Positions 48,231 to 59,330 of a stretch of 64,000 nucleotides of DNA are shown here, in pieces; the stretch's first letter is position 1; each line of letters opens with the position of its first letter. Under the pieces are notes generated by a model, which searched no databases, was not told the DNA's origin, and saw only the letters and a program-made list of their open reading frames with translations. This stretch comes from Marsupella aquatica (lineage: Eukaryota > Marchantiophyta), in contig OZ316897.1 of the NCBI GenBank assembly GCA_973895155.1, positions 8,122,001 through 8,186,000 on the forward strand, written 5' to 3'. A program made the position numbers and the translations under genes.

Positions 48231-50396
48231 TTCTGGACTTTGTTTTGTATTCTGCATGTGAACAGGGAAGCAAACACTGTCACTAGGTGTTCACATTCAT
48301 TAACCAAGGACTGATGTACTGAAGCTTCATGTCTTCTGGCCCTTCGTTGTGCACACCAACGTAGACATTATCACTGCGTGTTCACATTCGTGAACCAAAG
48401 TAATTTATGTAGTACTCGAGTTTGATATTTCTTGACTTTATTTAGCATTCTGTATGTGAACAGTGTCATGCACACTGAAATGGCTACTGTCGCTATTCTT
48501 CTTCTTTTGTTTTGGTTTTTAAAAATCAGCCCGCAACAAACAGCCATGCAACCGGCCACAGGTCTGGGATGGGGGAGACCTTTTTATTCTTATTGAAAGG
48601 CAAAGGAACCACAACCAAATGGATGCAGCTCTTCCCATCACAGAGCAGTGCTCATTTTTATTAACTAAGTACAACATTACTTAGTCTTCCCTGGATTTTT
48701 CTCTTGTTTTTCCCACTTTAGTGGGTCTCCTGTTTTGGGGATTTTATCTCCTAGTTTGACCCAGTATATTCTTTGGCAGGGTGATGTATATATGCTTGGT
48801 TGTAGATGAAACTTTAATACATCGTTCTTGGGACTTCAGCACGTACTATATACAACCTACTTAAAATAATAACCCGGGTTACACTATTTTAGCTAGCTAA
48901 AGTTAAAAATATCACGATGTCACAATGAATGGATTGGGGTTTGCTCCTTAGCTATTCATGCTCTTACACTCTATTTATTGAATTTTTCTTTTGCTAACCT
49001 TAGGCTTGGGTAGTGAGGGGAGTAGGGGTCATGTCAGCCCTTGTTTGGCCCACTTTGGGACCTTGGTTTAACCCTCTCTCCTTCCTGGTAGGGTCAGATG
49101 TTGGATCCCGGGTAGTCCTCCGTTGCATACTCCCATGTGTGTGAAGGTCATCTATTAGTGATGTTGATCCACATACAAGATTCAAGGCAAAAATAACTTA
49201 CATTCTCTTATTGTGTAATTGATTAATGTAGATGAAGTATACAACGCCATTCTGTCAAAGAAAGTAATGTTTGTATTTCACCTCTAAGGTTGTCCCTTCT
49301 ATCCACTTTGGTAATGAGGACATATATCTCATAAGAAAGTGGTAAGTTTTCATGCAATGGAACGAAGGTGGGTGCCCTAGGTACACATGAAATTCCTTGG
49401 CCCTTGCATGCATGACTTAGTTAGTGTAGGAAAGCCGTGTCCCTGTCTTATTGTTAGAAATACTATTATTTTTCCACTCACATTATTTAGATGCTAGCAC
49501 AGACTAATAGTGGTGAGGGGTACCCTTGATGTCAAATAGTACACCCTAAACTTGAATCTAAATGCTGGTAGACTCATCTGGTTTCATACACTTTACCATT
49601 TGATCATTCCAAACTAACCAGTATTACTTAGTTTAGCCAGAGATGAAAAATGACAACATCATGATTAAACCAGAAAAAGTGGCACCCCAGTATGTCATTG
49701 GGCAAGAAAGAGTTAAATCTCAGTCATTTCAGTTACAATATTTCTTGTTGTTCTTGTGTCAATTCTTCATTATTACACTACTGACCAAACAACAAAAAGT
49801 GCAAAACCGGGAGACAACTTCATCCCAAAGGCAGGAATAAAGGGAAGAAAAAGGGGGAAAACCAAAGAAGATCAAAGAGTCAAAAAGCCCGAGTGTCCCC
49901 TACAAAGCCAAAAAAATCAAAGCCCTTTTGAGCAGCAAACTGAAAATTATAATAACCTAGGTCTGGGTGGGGGGTTACTAGGCTGTAACCGTGCATCCAG
50001 AATATCATAAAAAGCTGACCAATGGCAGCCAGGAAGCTCTTTCAAACATTCTGGACTTAGAATTATAGATGTCGGTTTGTGTGCGTCATTTTTGTCTCAA
50101 AAGATGTTAAGTGGCTATGGCTATATATTTATTTATATTTCAGAGCACAAGAATATGAGAGTAGCAGCATGGAGTATAAATGGTTACCAGGCCACCTTTG
50201 TGCCCATGGAGTAGAAATGGTTACCAGGCCACCTTTGTGCCCACTCACCTACAGTAGTTGGGAAGATATTCTAATTTGAATAAATTAATAAAAATAAAAA
50301 GGTCTTAGGCCTCTAAGAATTAAGGTCCTGTTATCAAATCATTATAATGGGCAATCATATCCCCTAGAAACTTGAGCCCAAGCTCTCCTTTTGGGG
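48231..50396. other. Intergenic AT-rich stretch
   Basis: No supported gene. A diverged pair of about 160-180 bp with GTGTTCACATTC(A/G)T and CTTTGTTTTGTATTCTGCATGT / CTTTATTTAGCATTCTGTATGT lies in 48230-48480. A perfect two-copy 37-bp repeat (TGGTTACCAGGCCACCTTTG at 50181 and 50218) lies just before the retroelement. Confidence 0.5.
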
Positions 50397-50504
50397 GACA
50401 TTTTATTACACGATGCCTTGCAAAAAGTGAATATACACATACTTTATACAGAAAAAGTCCAAATAGAGTACAAAAGAATAAACAAGAGAGGTCCCAAGTG
50501 GACA

Positions 50505-50610
50505 AAACCAAACGCAAAAGAAGTGAGCAAAAGGAAACCCTAAAAACCAAGAAAGAGGAACTAAAAGAAGTGAGCAAAAGGTAACCCCTAAAAACCAAGA
50601 AAGAGTAACT
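50505..50610. repeat. Two-copy 48-bp repeat in LINE 3' UTR
   Basis: AAGAAGTGAGCAAAAGG followed by AAACC(C)CTAAAAACCAAG and AAAGAG(G/T)AACTAAAA occurs twice, starting near 50519 and 50566. Located between the RT stop and the putative 3' end of the element. Confidence 0.88.
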
Positions 50611-50821
50611 AAAACTACCGCAAATGGACTGAGGTCCTCATCATACCTAGCAAATGTGGCTACAAGCAGTGGTCTACATCAAGTGTCGAAACTAGATCGG
50701 CAAGTGGGACAGGAATGTCCTCTAGGGGGGCTAGCCGCTGCGGAGTCACACTAGCACCCACTGTCAGAGATCGACGATAGACGGCCCGAGCTTGAGCACG
50801 CTGTAAGGTGACTGAAATGCG

Positions 50822-53806
50822 TTAGCAAAAGTGCGTGGTCAAAACAGATAGCGGGGGCCCGGTGGGACCCATCCGGCCGTGAACATCCCGAGCAGCTTGG
50901 CGAAGAAGCCCGTCGAACTGATGATGGAGACGCCCAAATATCTCAAGAGCAAGGGGCAGGAAGCTATCAGATGAAGCTCGTGCAGCATATTTGGCCTCCT
51001 TCGTTTGTGCTGCTCGTGATGCTGCTGCCCCTGCCGTTGTTGCCGCTGTCCCAATGATGTCTTGGCGCAATGGGTTTGCCACCACTACATCTGCCAAAGT
51101 ACGGTGACCGTCACGGACCATGGTAAGATCCACCCGTAACCGCTGTGATGGAGGACCAGGTAACTCGAGCACCACCTCCCGCTGCGCGCAGACCAAAAAG
51201 CCAGAGAGAACCTGAGCAGTCGCATCTCTCACAGCGTCGTGAACAAAAATGGTTTCGCCGCCCAAACTGCATCGAAGAAGATGGACACCTGTGGCATCAC
51301 AAGGCTTCCCACAAGTGCAAGTAGGAGGTAAACCAGCAAGAAGTGGGTGGGGCAAGCCCATACGAAGACGCATGGCTATCGCAAACTCCGCTGAAGACAT
51401 TCGCAGGTGAGGAATGACTGGATTGGCCTGAAGCCAGCCTCCTGCGCCCTTCCCTCCGGAAGAAAGAATCCAAGCTCGGTCCGTGTCAGGTGCCTTGGTG
51501 AGGATGCTGGAAAGGGTGAAAGCGTGCATACGCCCAGCAAGGTCTGCCTGAAGACGGACGGGGTCCAAGGATAAAAACTCCTGGAATGAAGGTAACGCAG
51601 CTCGAACAGGATCGGGTAATGATGACCGAGCCGTGCGCAAATGAACCTGAAATGGGAGGGAACCCTCCTCGACCTCCATGAGAGATGAAAGTAAAAAAGG
51701 TCGATCCTCAGTAAGGAAACGATCTGCCAACAATGAGAAGGCGGCCGCCCACGCGCCCAAGAAGGCCAAAGGTGCAAGGCGCTCAGTGGAAGTAAGCCCA
51801 AAACCACCGTGAGAAATAGGAAGACTGAGCTGTCGATGAAGCCACGGAGATGAGAGTAAAGTACCTGGCCCTAAAAGAGAGGCCAAAGTCTCACGAATGG
51901 AGACATCAAACGCTCGGAGGTGTAGAGAAAGATCCTCGGTAGGGGGATGTGTCCGAGCCAAATAGGACGCACGAGGGTGGATGCATCTCAATAACAACCC
52001 AAATGCTGCCTGAGAGTCTGCTAACTTAGGGAGCATAGGAGTAGGGGCTAAGGCAGCCTGGAGAGTGTCAGCAATGAAAGATGAGCAAAAGGAGGCGGTA
52101 CCGACTGGGGAGCCAAGGACCCGAAGACCGTCGGCAGGACGGAAGAACCCAGGAGGAAGCGCAAGATCAGAGGGTAACCCAGCTGGACTCCATGCACGAC
52201 TCTTCACCGGCTGTACTCGTAAACCGAGGCCCAACAAATGGGTGGAAAGGGTGGCGAGGGCAGAAGTAACAGCAAAAGGTGGACCAATGATGTGGGTGTC
52301 ATCTGAAAGGGAGGGGAAGATACACTGGGGGTGGGCCGCGGAGGCTTCTCATAAAGCAGTAAAATGGGCAATGGCAAAAAGAGGCCCACCCAAAGGGTCA
52401 CCCTGACGTGTACCTTCTGCAGAAGAAAGAGTGGTATACACTCCTGTAGAGGTGTGATGACTATAGAAGAGGGGGGCCTCAAACCCATAAAAACAACGGA
52501 CAAAGGGGATAAGGGACTGGATGTCTGGATCCGCTGCCCTCAAAGCACGAAAAATTGCTGCCCGAGAAACCGTATTGAAAGCATTGGAGACATCAACCTG
52601 GAGGACAACCCAATCAGGGTGGAGGTCCAAGGTAGTACGAATACCCACAATAACTGTCTCACAACCGCCAGGAACGCCCACTGCAAACTGATGTGGAGAG
52701 AAATGATCCGATAGTGCAGAGCGATACTGCGATGAAAGTGCGCAAGACACCAGACGAAGAAAAACCTCTCCAATAACTATGGGCCGAACACCCGGTGAAG
52801 ACTTAGCCATGGCCAATAAACGAGAAACACTCAAAAGCCGAGAGACGGGAGGAGGCAAACGGCCGGCAGCAATACACTAGCAAAAGGAGAAGAAAACTGG
52901 AAAACCAGACTGAGGATCCTTAGGGGGGAATAAATCACGAAAATGCTCAAAGACATAGCCAGAGGGGCCACCAGCCGCGCAACGCGGAGCATGGAGGAAA
53001 GCATAGGTGAAGTGGTCCCTACTAAACTGAAGATCCTCCTCAGGCTCAAAATCCTCCACGAACAAAGGGAGCTGATCATAGGGCTGCGGATGGAGATCCT
53101 GAAGGGCCGTCAAGGTGACCTCGCCAGGGGGGGCTGGTGTGGTGGGAGAAAGGGCCTGGACCGCATGACGATATTCACCAGCCTGGGCCAAATGACAAGA
53201 GCGACGAAGGCGTCTGTGCTCTGGAGGATGAGAGTGGCGAGCTGGGTGGGCACGGGTAGTAAAGGAACAGGCTCGAAGAAAGTACTCTTCCTGAAGCTGT
53301 TCCCAATCTCCCCGCAGAAAATGATGGATACGAGAGGCAGTCTCACGATGACCCACGCGACCACCGTGACTAGGGAGGGTAAGAGTCCACTGTGGAAAAA
53401 GCATGAGTAAAGACCAATATGAGACCTCGATAGGATGCGCCAAGATAAGCTGCATGAGTTGCAACAAGGATGACCGAACTAATGGGCGCAACGCTAGTGG
53501 GATGTGGTTATAAAGGCGAGGTCTAATGTACCCTGGATGGTAGGCTGGAAGGGGGTCTAGAGAGCGAACCCAACTCCATGCCTGCTCGGAAGCCTCCAAG
53601 GAAGGAGGGGCAGAGCTAACTGGGTCAAGAGGGGGCTGGGGCTGGGGCTGGGATTGGGCTTGCTGGCGACGTTGGCACCGGCCCCGCCCGCGGTGATGAG
53701 GAAGGGAGAGGCCAACCCAACCACACTCAGGATAAGTATGCAGGGGACGCTCGTCTGGGGAGGGAGCAGGGAACGACTGGACAGGAGGTGGGGGGGGAAC
53801 CGACAT
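50822..53806 (-). pseudogene. RT + restriction-like endonuclease, two in-frame stops
   Basis: One continuous reading frame of 995 codons interrupted by TAG at 52877-52879 and TGA at 52349-52351; there is no frameshift. Order: Pro-rich N-terminus with a degenerate zinc finger (YPECGWVGLSLPHHRGRGRC); RT motif A VLQVDVSNAFNTVSR; motif B GTRQGDPLGG; motif C LSDDTHIIGP (Ser replaces the usual Ala of ADD); motif D LGLRVQPVKS; thumb; knuckle CTCGKPCDATGVHLLRC; nuclease RVDLTMVRDG then LADVVVANP and TKEAKYA; and the C-terminal phrase FLPLALEIFG. The first Met at 53806 is the earliest after an in-frame TGA at 53939-53941. Upstream minus frames (53557-54081) are Pro-rich shadows. Inactive unless stops are read through. 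Confidence 0.9.
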
Positions 53807-54479
53807 GGATGAAGAGGCCGGAGGGGGATGCTGGAGGGGTGGAGGGGTGGAGGGGGAATGGGTTGGGGAGAGGAGCCAGGGCGTCGATGGGGTGGGCAGT
53901 AGACTGGGGGGACTGGCAGAACATCGGGCATGGGGTCATCACGAAGATGAGAGAGATCCAATGAAGAAGAGCAAACACGAAGGCGACCACGAGGCGAGGG
54001 GGAGGAGGGGGGAAAACTGTGTGGGGGGGCTGGGCGCTTGCCCCGCGCCAACACTCTCAACGTAGACATGACAGGTCGCAACCCGATAAAAGCAAAAGCG
54101 CATCAAGAAGCGACAAAAGGCCCAACCAAGACATGTGAAAAGAAAGGGAAGGCTATGGAGAGAGCCCACCGCGTCAAAATCCGAGAAGCGGCGCCACCGC
54201 TAGCCTAGAAAACCATTGAGCACGTGCAGGCACAGCCGGGAACAAAGCTGGAGCTCTCATCGATGTGTCCGTTGAGGAGTCGATGCGAGTGAATATCTCT
54301 CCGCTGATTTGAGCGTGCTGCTACAGCTCCCAAAGATGGTGGAATGCAAACTGGTCCACTAAACTTGGCAAAAACCACCTTGTCAGAACTGAAGAAGAAA
54401 GGCAACCACCAATCGGAGGAGAAACGTGGCAAGACAGGAATGCTCCAAAGCTGATCAAGGGAAACCGTCACCAAAAATG

Positions 54480-55030
54480 GAGGAGTAAATCAGAATCGTA
54501 ATCGGAGCCGAAAGTGGTTGATATGTCACCAAAAGGACCGCGGTAGGGATAGATGTTGCACTCCCGGACAAGAGCTGGCCAAATCACATGAGAATGCCGG
54601 ATTCCGTGAACGAGGAACTGCTACAGGACCCTAATTCAGGAAATTGAGAACGGTGGAAATTGAAGAAAAAACGTGAGAGTTAATCAAAGTCCAATCCGGG
54701 CAATAGGAGACCAATTGGACCGCTCTTGGGATCAATCTGATGCTCCCGGAGAAGAGCTATACAAAGCACTTGAGAAATCTGAAATCCGTGAAAGATTGAC
54801 CGAGATATGACCGTCGAAAGGAAGACAAAAATCGCAGAAAAACGACTGAAAAACGGCGAAAATGAATGTGACCATAAGTATGTCGATACGGCACCATTTT
54901 GGACGTGTTTTATATCGATTTGATACGCCTCGGCAAGAGCAAGCTAATGCAACTGAGAAAACTGGATTCCGAGAAAAACTGAGTGCGGGAGGGTAATCGA
55001 AGTGGCGCGAAAACTGTGCTACAGTTTGAA
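54480..55030. repeat. Three diverged ~182-bp tandem units 5' of the LINE
   Basis: CTCCCGGACAAGAGCT (about 54561), CTCCCGGAGAAGAGCT (about 54743) and GCCTCGGCAAGAGCAAGCT (about 54927) are about 182-184 bases apart. Each is followed about 15-20 bases later by CA(C/A)(A/T)TGAGAA and then by a (G/A)ATTCCG(T/A)GA-like word. Units are perhaps 60-65% alike by eye. They lie upstream of the element's frame, where 5'-UTR monomers would be. GGAAATTGAAGAAAAAACGTG (about 54655) recurs as GGAAATTGAAGAAAAAATGTG near 55086. Confidence 0.65.
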
Positions 55031-55189
55031 CTCCATAGCCAGGAGCTCAAAGACCTAAGACCCAAAGAGACCCAAGACCCAAAGAGGAAATTGAAGAAAA
55101 AATGTGAGAGTTAATCACTTTAGTAAGGGGTTTCAATATTTAGTAGTATAAAGATTGGTCATATCCATAAGTCACTCTAGAGTCTGATG

Positions 55190-55490
55190 AAAAGAAATAC
55201 AAAACATTTACAGAACCCCCATAAAAAACTATGACCATTTGTTTATGGCCAAAAAGCTTTGAGACTCCCTCCCTACTGTAGTTTATTAAAAAAACTATGT
55301 CCATTTATTTATGGCCAAAAGCTTTTGAGACTCCCTAGTTTATACCAACAACAAAAAACTATGTCCATTTTGTTCATGGCCAAAAAGCCTTGATCCGTAA
55401 CTATGAACCTTGGAGAAGCCCTACTACATACAAAAAGCTATGGCCAACAGCTATGAAGCTTTGAGAAGCCCTACTCTATATACAATTTAG
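55190..55490. repeat. Degenerate tandem repeat about 80 bp
   Basis: AAAAACTATG(A/T)CCATTT followed by TTTATGGCCAAAAAGCTTTG and GAGACTCCCT recurs near 55228, 55292 and 55355, with two more decayed copies (AGCTATGGCCAACAGCTATG and AGAAGCCCTAC) near 55410-55480. Non-coding. Confidence 0.82.
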
Positions 55491-58400
55491 GCCTGGCAAA
55501 GGGCCGAGAATAAACCCCATAGATTTGGTGCTGACTAAAAGCTTCGAGAAAACAGTGGGCTGCGCAGGCAGACACAGCGTTTGAGGGTCCTGTATATAAT
55601 AGAGACGACGCGCAGGAGATGCGAAGCCAGGAAGCAAGGAAGCAAGCAAGATGGGTGAATCGCTGTTCGTCAATGGCTCAATCGATCGAGAAAGACCTTT
55701 TGCACGAGACAACAACTTTACTCGATCACGGTCGTCGCCCCGTACTGCTCCTCCTGTCTTCAATCAATCAACAAAGCAAAGGTTTGGAGATCGATGTCAC
55801 TGCTAGAGTCAGGACCAGAGCATGTCGCCTTCATGATGGAGAATTAGGTAGCGGAGCGGGAACAGGACCCGAGTGGTCCTGAAGACATGATGCTGCAGGG
55901 CAAAAATGCATGAAGACTTTACGACTCAATGCTGTCGACAATGATCACAGATAATAGATTCGCACCTTACAAGCCAGGATTGAAGCGCGAGTGTGTGACG
56001 ACGTAAGTCCTAAACTCATCCTCCCAGCCCATAATAGTCGTTTCAAGTGAAATTGCTCACGAGGACAGTCATGGTGAAAGGAATTAAATCGAGCGGCCTG
56101 CATTCGACGGTGAGAGAATTGCCACAACATTGCACGTAATAGAATCAGAGATATGAGTTTTGTGGTTATGGCTGTAAATACTGGAAAGTAAGTTAATGGC
56201 TATGGTGACCACCTTGCAATACCAAACGAGGGACCTCGACTGCTGAAAACAGGACCGATCACAGGGGAATGATATGCGGCCATTTAAGTTACGCAGGTAT
56301 ACATACAAGAAGGTAATGTTGGTAAATACTAGCTACCCAGGATTCAATTTCACTTCCAAGCAGTGATCGAGATGAGTCCTTGAAGCGACTTTCATGGTCA
56401 GCGTACAACGGTACAACAACGATGGAGAAGAGTGAAGGCTTAAATCGTTTTGCTGGAAATTATCGGACAACAAGGTGCAGCTGGTCGAAAGCGTCAGAAG
56501 CTGAGGAGGAGGAGGTGCAGCAGGAGCACTCTCTACTCATACCGGTACAGACAACTACCAGGTTTATTACTCCGTAGCAGAACAGGGGATGGATATCTTG
56601 CCGAGGCGTAGGTGCAGCTTTACGGACGGACGGCCGTGCAGCCTCACCGAGGAGAAGCGGAACATTCGACAGACTCGCGTCAGCACCCGGAGAGTTGGAG
56701 CACAGAGTGAGTCCGATGCTGATGAGGCCTACATCACCTATACGCAAAAAGCCGCAGGCGTGAGAAATGCGCTTCCGATGACACTAATGCTCCCGTCGAC
56801 AACTTTGCAAGTACAGTCTGTCACTTCATGAGCAGCTCTCGCTCGTCAGGCAAATGCACCACATCTACCAGTCCAAAAGGCAAAACACATTCAACACTCC
56901 CCTCAGAGTCTCATGACACCAGCTTTAGTAACATTTTCACCACAATCATGCTCATTCCTTCTGAGTGACGTCGTCGCACGACGACGAGAGGGCAGATTCT
57001 AACGTCATTGCAGGAAACCTCACCGGTTGATGGAACATGGTACATCAAGTGCAAAAGGATAACGCCTTACATTTCCTCAGCCGCCTACAGTAGCTTGCCT
57101 CTCCGAGCAAGACACATCATAGCATTATAGCGCTTCCATGCATCTTCCTCGATCAGCAAAACATCAAGCACAGAAATTATCCCGATCATGACGTCACGGT
57201 CTTTTTTCATCATTGTTCGCAACACTTATTATTACTATCCTCTTCACCGATCGATGTCAAACCTCAAACTGCATCACTCACGTCGCAGCCAGCTTTGACA
57301 TCTGTTGGAAAGTTGCCCCAAGATCGAATGCTACTCGACCTCAGCACCGAGACTTGAACAACCTGTACTGCTTCCAGAGAGAGACCTAACACTGCTGGAA
57401 ATTCCAGAATTGACCCTGCTGAGTCACATCAAAGTGTTCTACTCTCGCTCTACTCCTTTTGCGCGAGCGAAGAGGTAAGCATACATGCCTACACATTAAA
57501 TATCCTCACAAACACGTCACCCAGATTTCCGAGAGTTGTGATCGCTACCGCACTAAGGTTTCCAATTAAAAGTCCATCTACATGACTGTGGTTTACCTCG
57601 ATCGATATCGTCAACTAGAAACTATGCTCCGAGTTTAGTTTAATTACTCTCATTCAGTTTCACCTCGTCACGTACTTTTGAGACGTAAACGTCACTACGG
57701 AGGCGATCACTTTCCGATCACCTCGGTTCAGACATAACGTCTTGAATGTACAGTCATCTCACTCAGTCTCTTCAGTCGCCTCTCAGAAAATAATGAGCGC
57801 GTCCTTTCAAGTAGTGTTCAGTAAGAATCGATCCACCAGTCCTAAAGATAAAAGTTGGATGACCTTACATGAGCAAAATTGGGGGCTGATCAATCAGCTA
57901 AAGCTCTCACAAGCCGCTGTTTAGCTCCGACTCTGAATCATCTGCCCGTCCGGAATTCCCTCAAACTACCCAATAAACAAATATTCTTCCGCCATAGAAA
58001 TTTGCAATTGGAGCAGAAAAAGATTTGCGAATTGGAACTTGACAATCGGAGGAGAGAACGAAGGAAGGAATGGGATTATCGTACTTGTCTCCAGCTGACT
58101 GAAACAAAGTAAACATACATGGCTACATACTCAAACCCAAGAGCAAGTGGATCGAAGTAAAGACATGTGACTCAAGAGTGAATAAGCTGCGATTGGAGAG
58201 CGAGAGATTGGACAGTCACGCAAGATAACCGACCTTCTACGGTCATCTTGCTATCTGCATTGCAAGCCAGGTACGTTCTCGAGTGACCACCGACAACTTA
58301 CTGACCAACGACTTTCGAAAGGAGCTGATCTTGGAGAATCATGGGCTAGCTCTAAACAATGACAGTGGCAATGTCTGCCGATTCAATTTGCGGACTAATA

Positions 58401-58600
58401 TTCCGGACTCTCGGACCTCCATCTGTGTCGTGAAGGCAGAAAGCTTTCATCTTCTCTCGTCGACTTTATGCTCAGAAAACAGCATTTGCATGACACGGAT
58501 GGTTAACAGGACGTCTCAAAGGTGGGCTGAAAGAAGTTTGTGATTTACGGTCCATCTGTGCTGTTGGACCCAACTAGCCCCATTACCCGAGAACGTAAAT
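55491..58600. other. Unannotatable stretch of near-balanced GC
   Basis: About 3.1 kb with slightly higher GC than its surroundings and frames of 60-95 codons (55619-55882, 56380-56577, 56589-56831, 58283-58543), none with a domain or convincing splice chain. It could include an undetected gene with short exons or a non-coding transcript. Confidence 0.4.
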
Positions 58601-58790
58601 TAGATACTAAGAAAAACTTCATCTTTGCCCCCATCTTTGGTTTTTGTCTACCCTCATTTCATTTTTGTCTTCATTTTTGTTTTTTTGTCTACTCTCATTT
58701 CAGTTTTGTCTTCATTTGGAACCAATTTTATCTATCCTCATTTGTACAATTTTATCTATCCATTTATACCTTTTTTTATTGAGACTCGTG
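58600..58790. repeat. T-rich short tandem phrases
   Basis: TTTTTGTCTACCCTCATTTC, TTTTTGTCTACTCTCATTTC, TTTTATCTATCCTCATTTG and TTTTATCTATCC follow each other as a decayed repeat of about 50 bp. Extreme T bias on the plus strand. Confidence 0.7.
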
Positions 58791-58859
58791 ATCACTTTTG
58801 TCTGTATCAAGGGTTACCATCTAGAGGCACTCTAGGCCCTTAAGAATACACTTCGTTTG

Positions 58860-59330
58860 AATATTATAATAAGATTAAGAATGCTATTGGACCCAATTAA
58901 GAAAAAAAATTAATGGGGGGAGTTAGCATTGCCCCTCACTCTTCTTGTAACTCTCGCTACTAGACCCAATTAAGAAAATATTCTATTGGGGAGGTAGCAT
59001 CTGTGACTATGGCTATTGGACCCAATTAACAATGCTTTTGGATCTAATTAAGAACTTCAAAAAGTGGGGGGAGTTAAGCATTGCCCTTCACTCATCTTGT
59101 AACTGTAACTACTGGACCCAATTAAGAAAAAATTTAATTTGGGACGTAGCAAATATGGGGGGAGTTAGCATCTGTGACTATGGCTATTGGACCCAATTAT
59201 GGCTGTTGGACCCAATTAAGAAATTTTAAAAATAGGGGAAGGTAGCACTCCCCCTCATTCATCTTGTAACTCTCACTATTGGACTCAATTAAGAAAACAT
59301 TTAATAGGGGAGGTAGCAAATATGGGGAAC
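58860..59330. repeat. Minisatellite built on GGACCCAATTAAGAA
   Basis: The word (T)TGGACCCAATTA(A), or close variants, occurs about nine times. It alternates with GGGGGGAGTTAGCAT, CCCTCACTC(A/T)TCTTGTAACT and GCATCTGTGACTATGGCTAT. Unit length varies from about 25 to 110 bp, so it is a scrambled, layered array and not a simple satellite. Confidence 0.85.

Larger units (their letters stand above)
50397..55030 (-). mobile_element. RLE-type non-LTR retrotransposon (LINE), degenerate
   Basis: Minus-strand element. The 3' end is placed near 50397, where the minus strand reads GGCATCGTGTAATAAAATG. Next come a 3' UTR of about 425 bases (with a two-copy 48-bp repeat at 50505-50610), the RT/endonuclease frame 53806-50822, a GC-rich leader, and three diverged ~182-bp repeats at 54480-55030 on the 5' side. 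No LTRs are seen. The enzyme carries RT motifs followed by a CCHC-like knuckle and a PD-(D/E)XK-like restriction-like endonuclease, the layout of R2/NeSL/Utopia-like LINEs and not of the APE-type L1 elements that dominate seed plants. Boundaries are approximate and no target-site duplication was found. Confidence 0.78.

Noticed and set aside
52065-52406. Plus-strand frames inside the RT region
   Set aside because: Shadows of the minus-strand RT/endonuclease frame.
53557-54081. 174-codon Pro-rich minus frame upstream of and overlapping the RT frame
   Set aside because: Different frame from the RT, composition explained by CCNCCN-rich DNA, no gag-like or zinc-knuckle motif.
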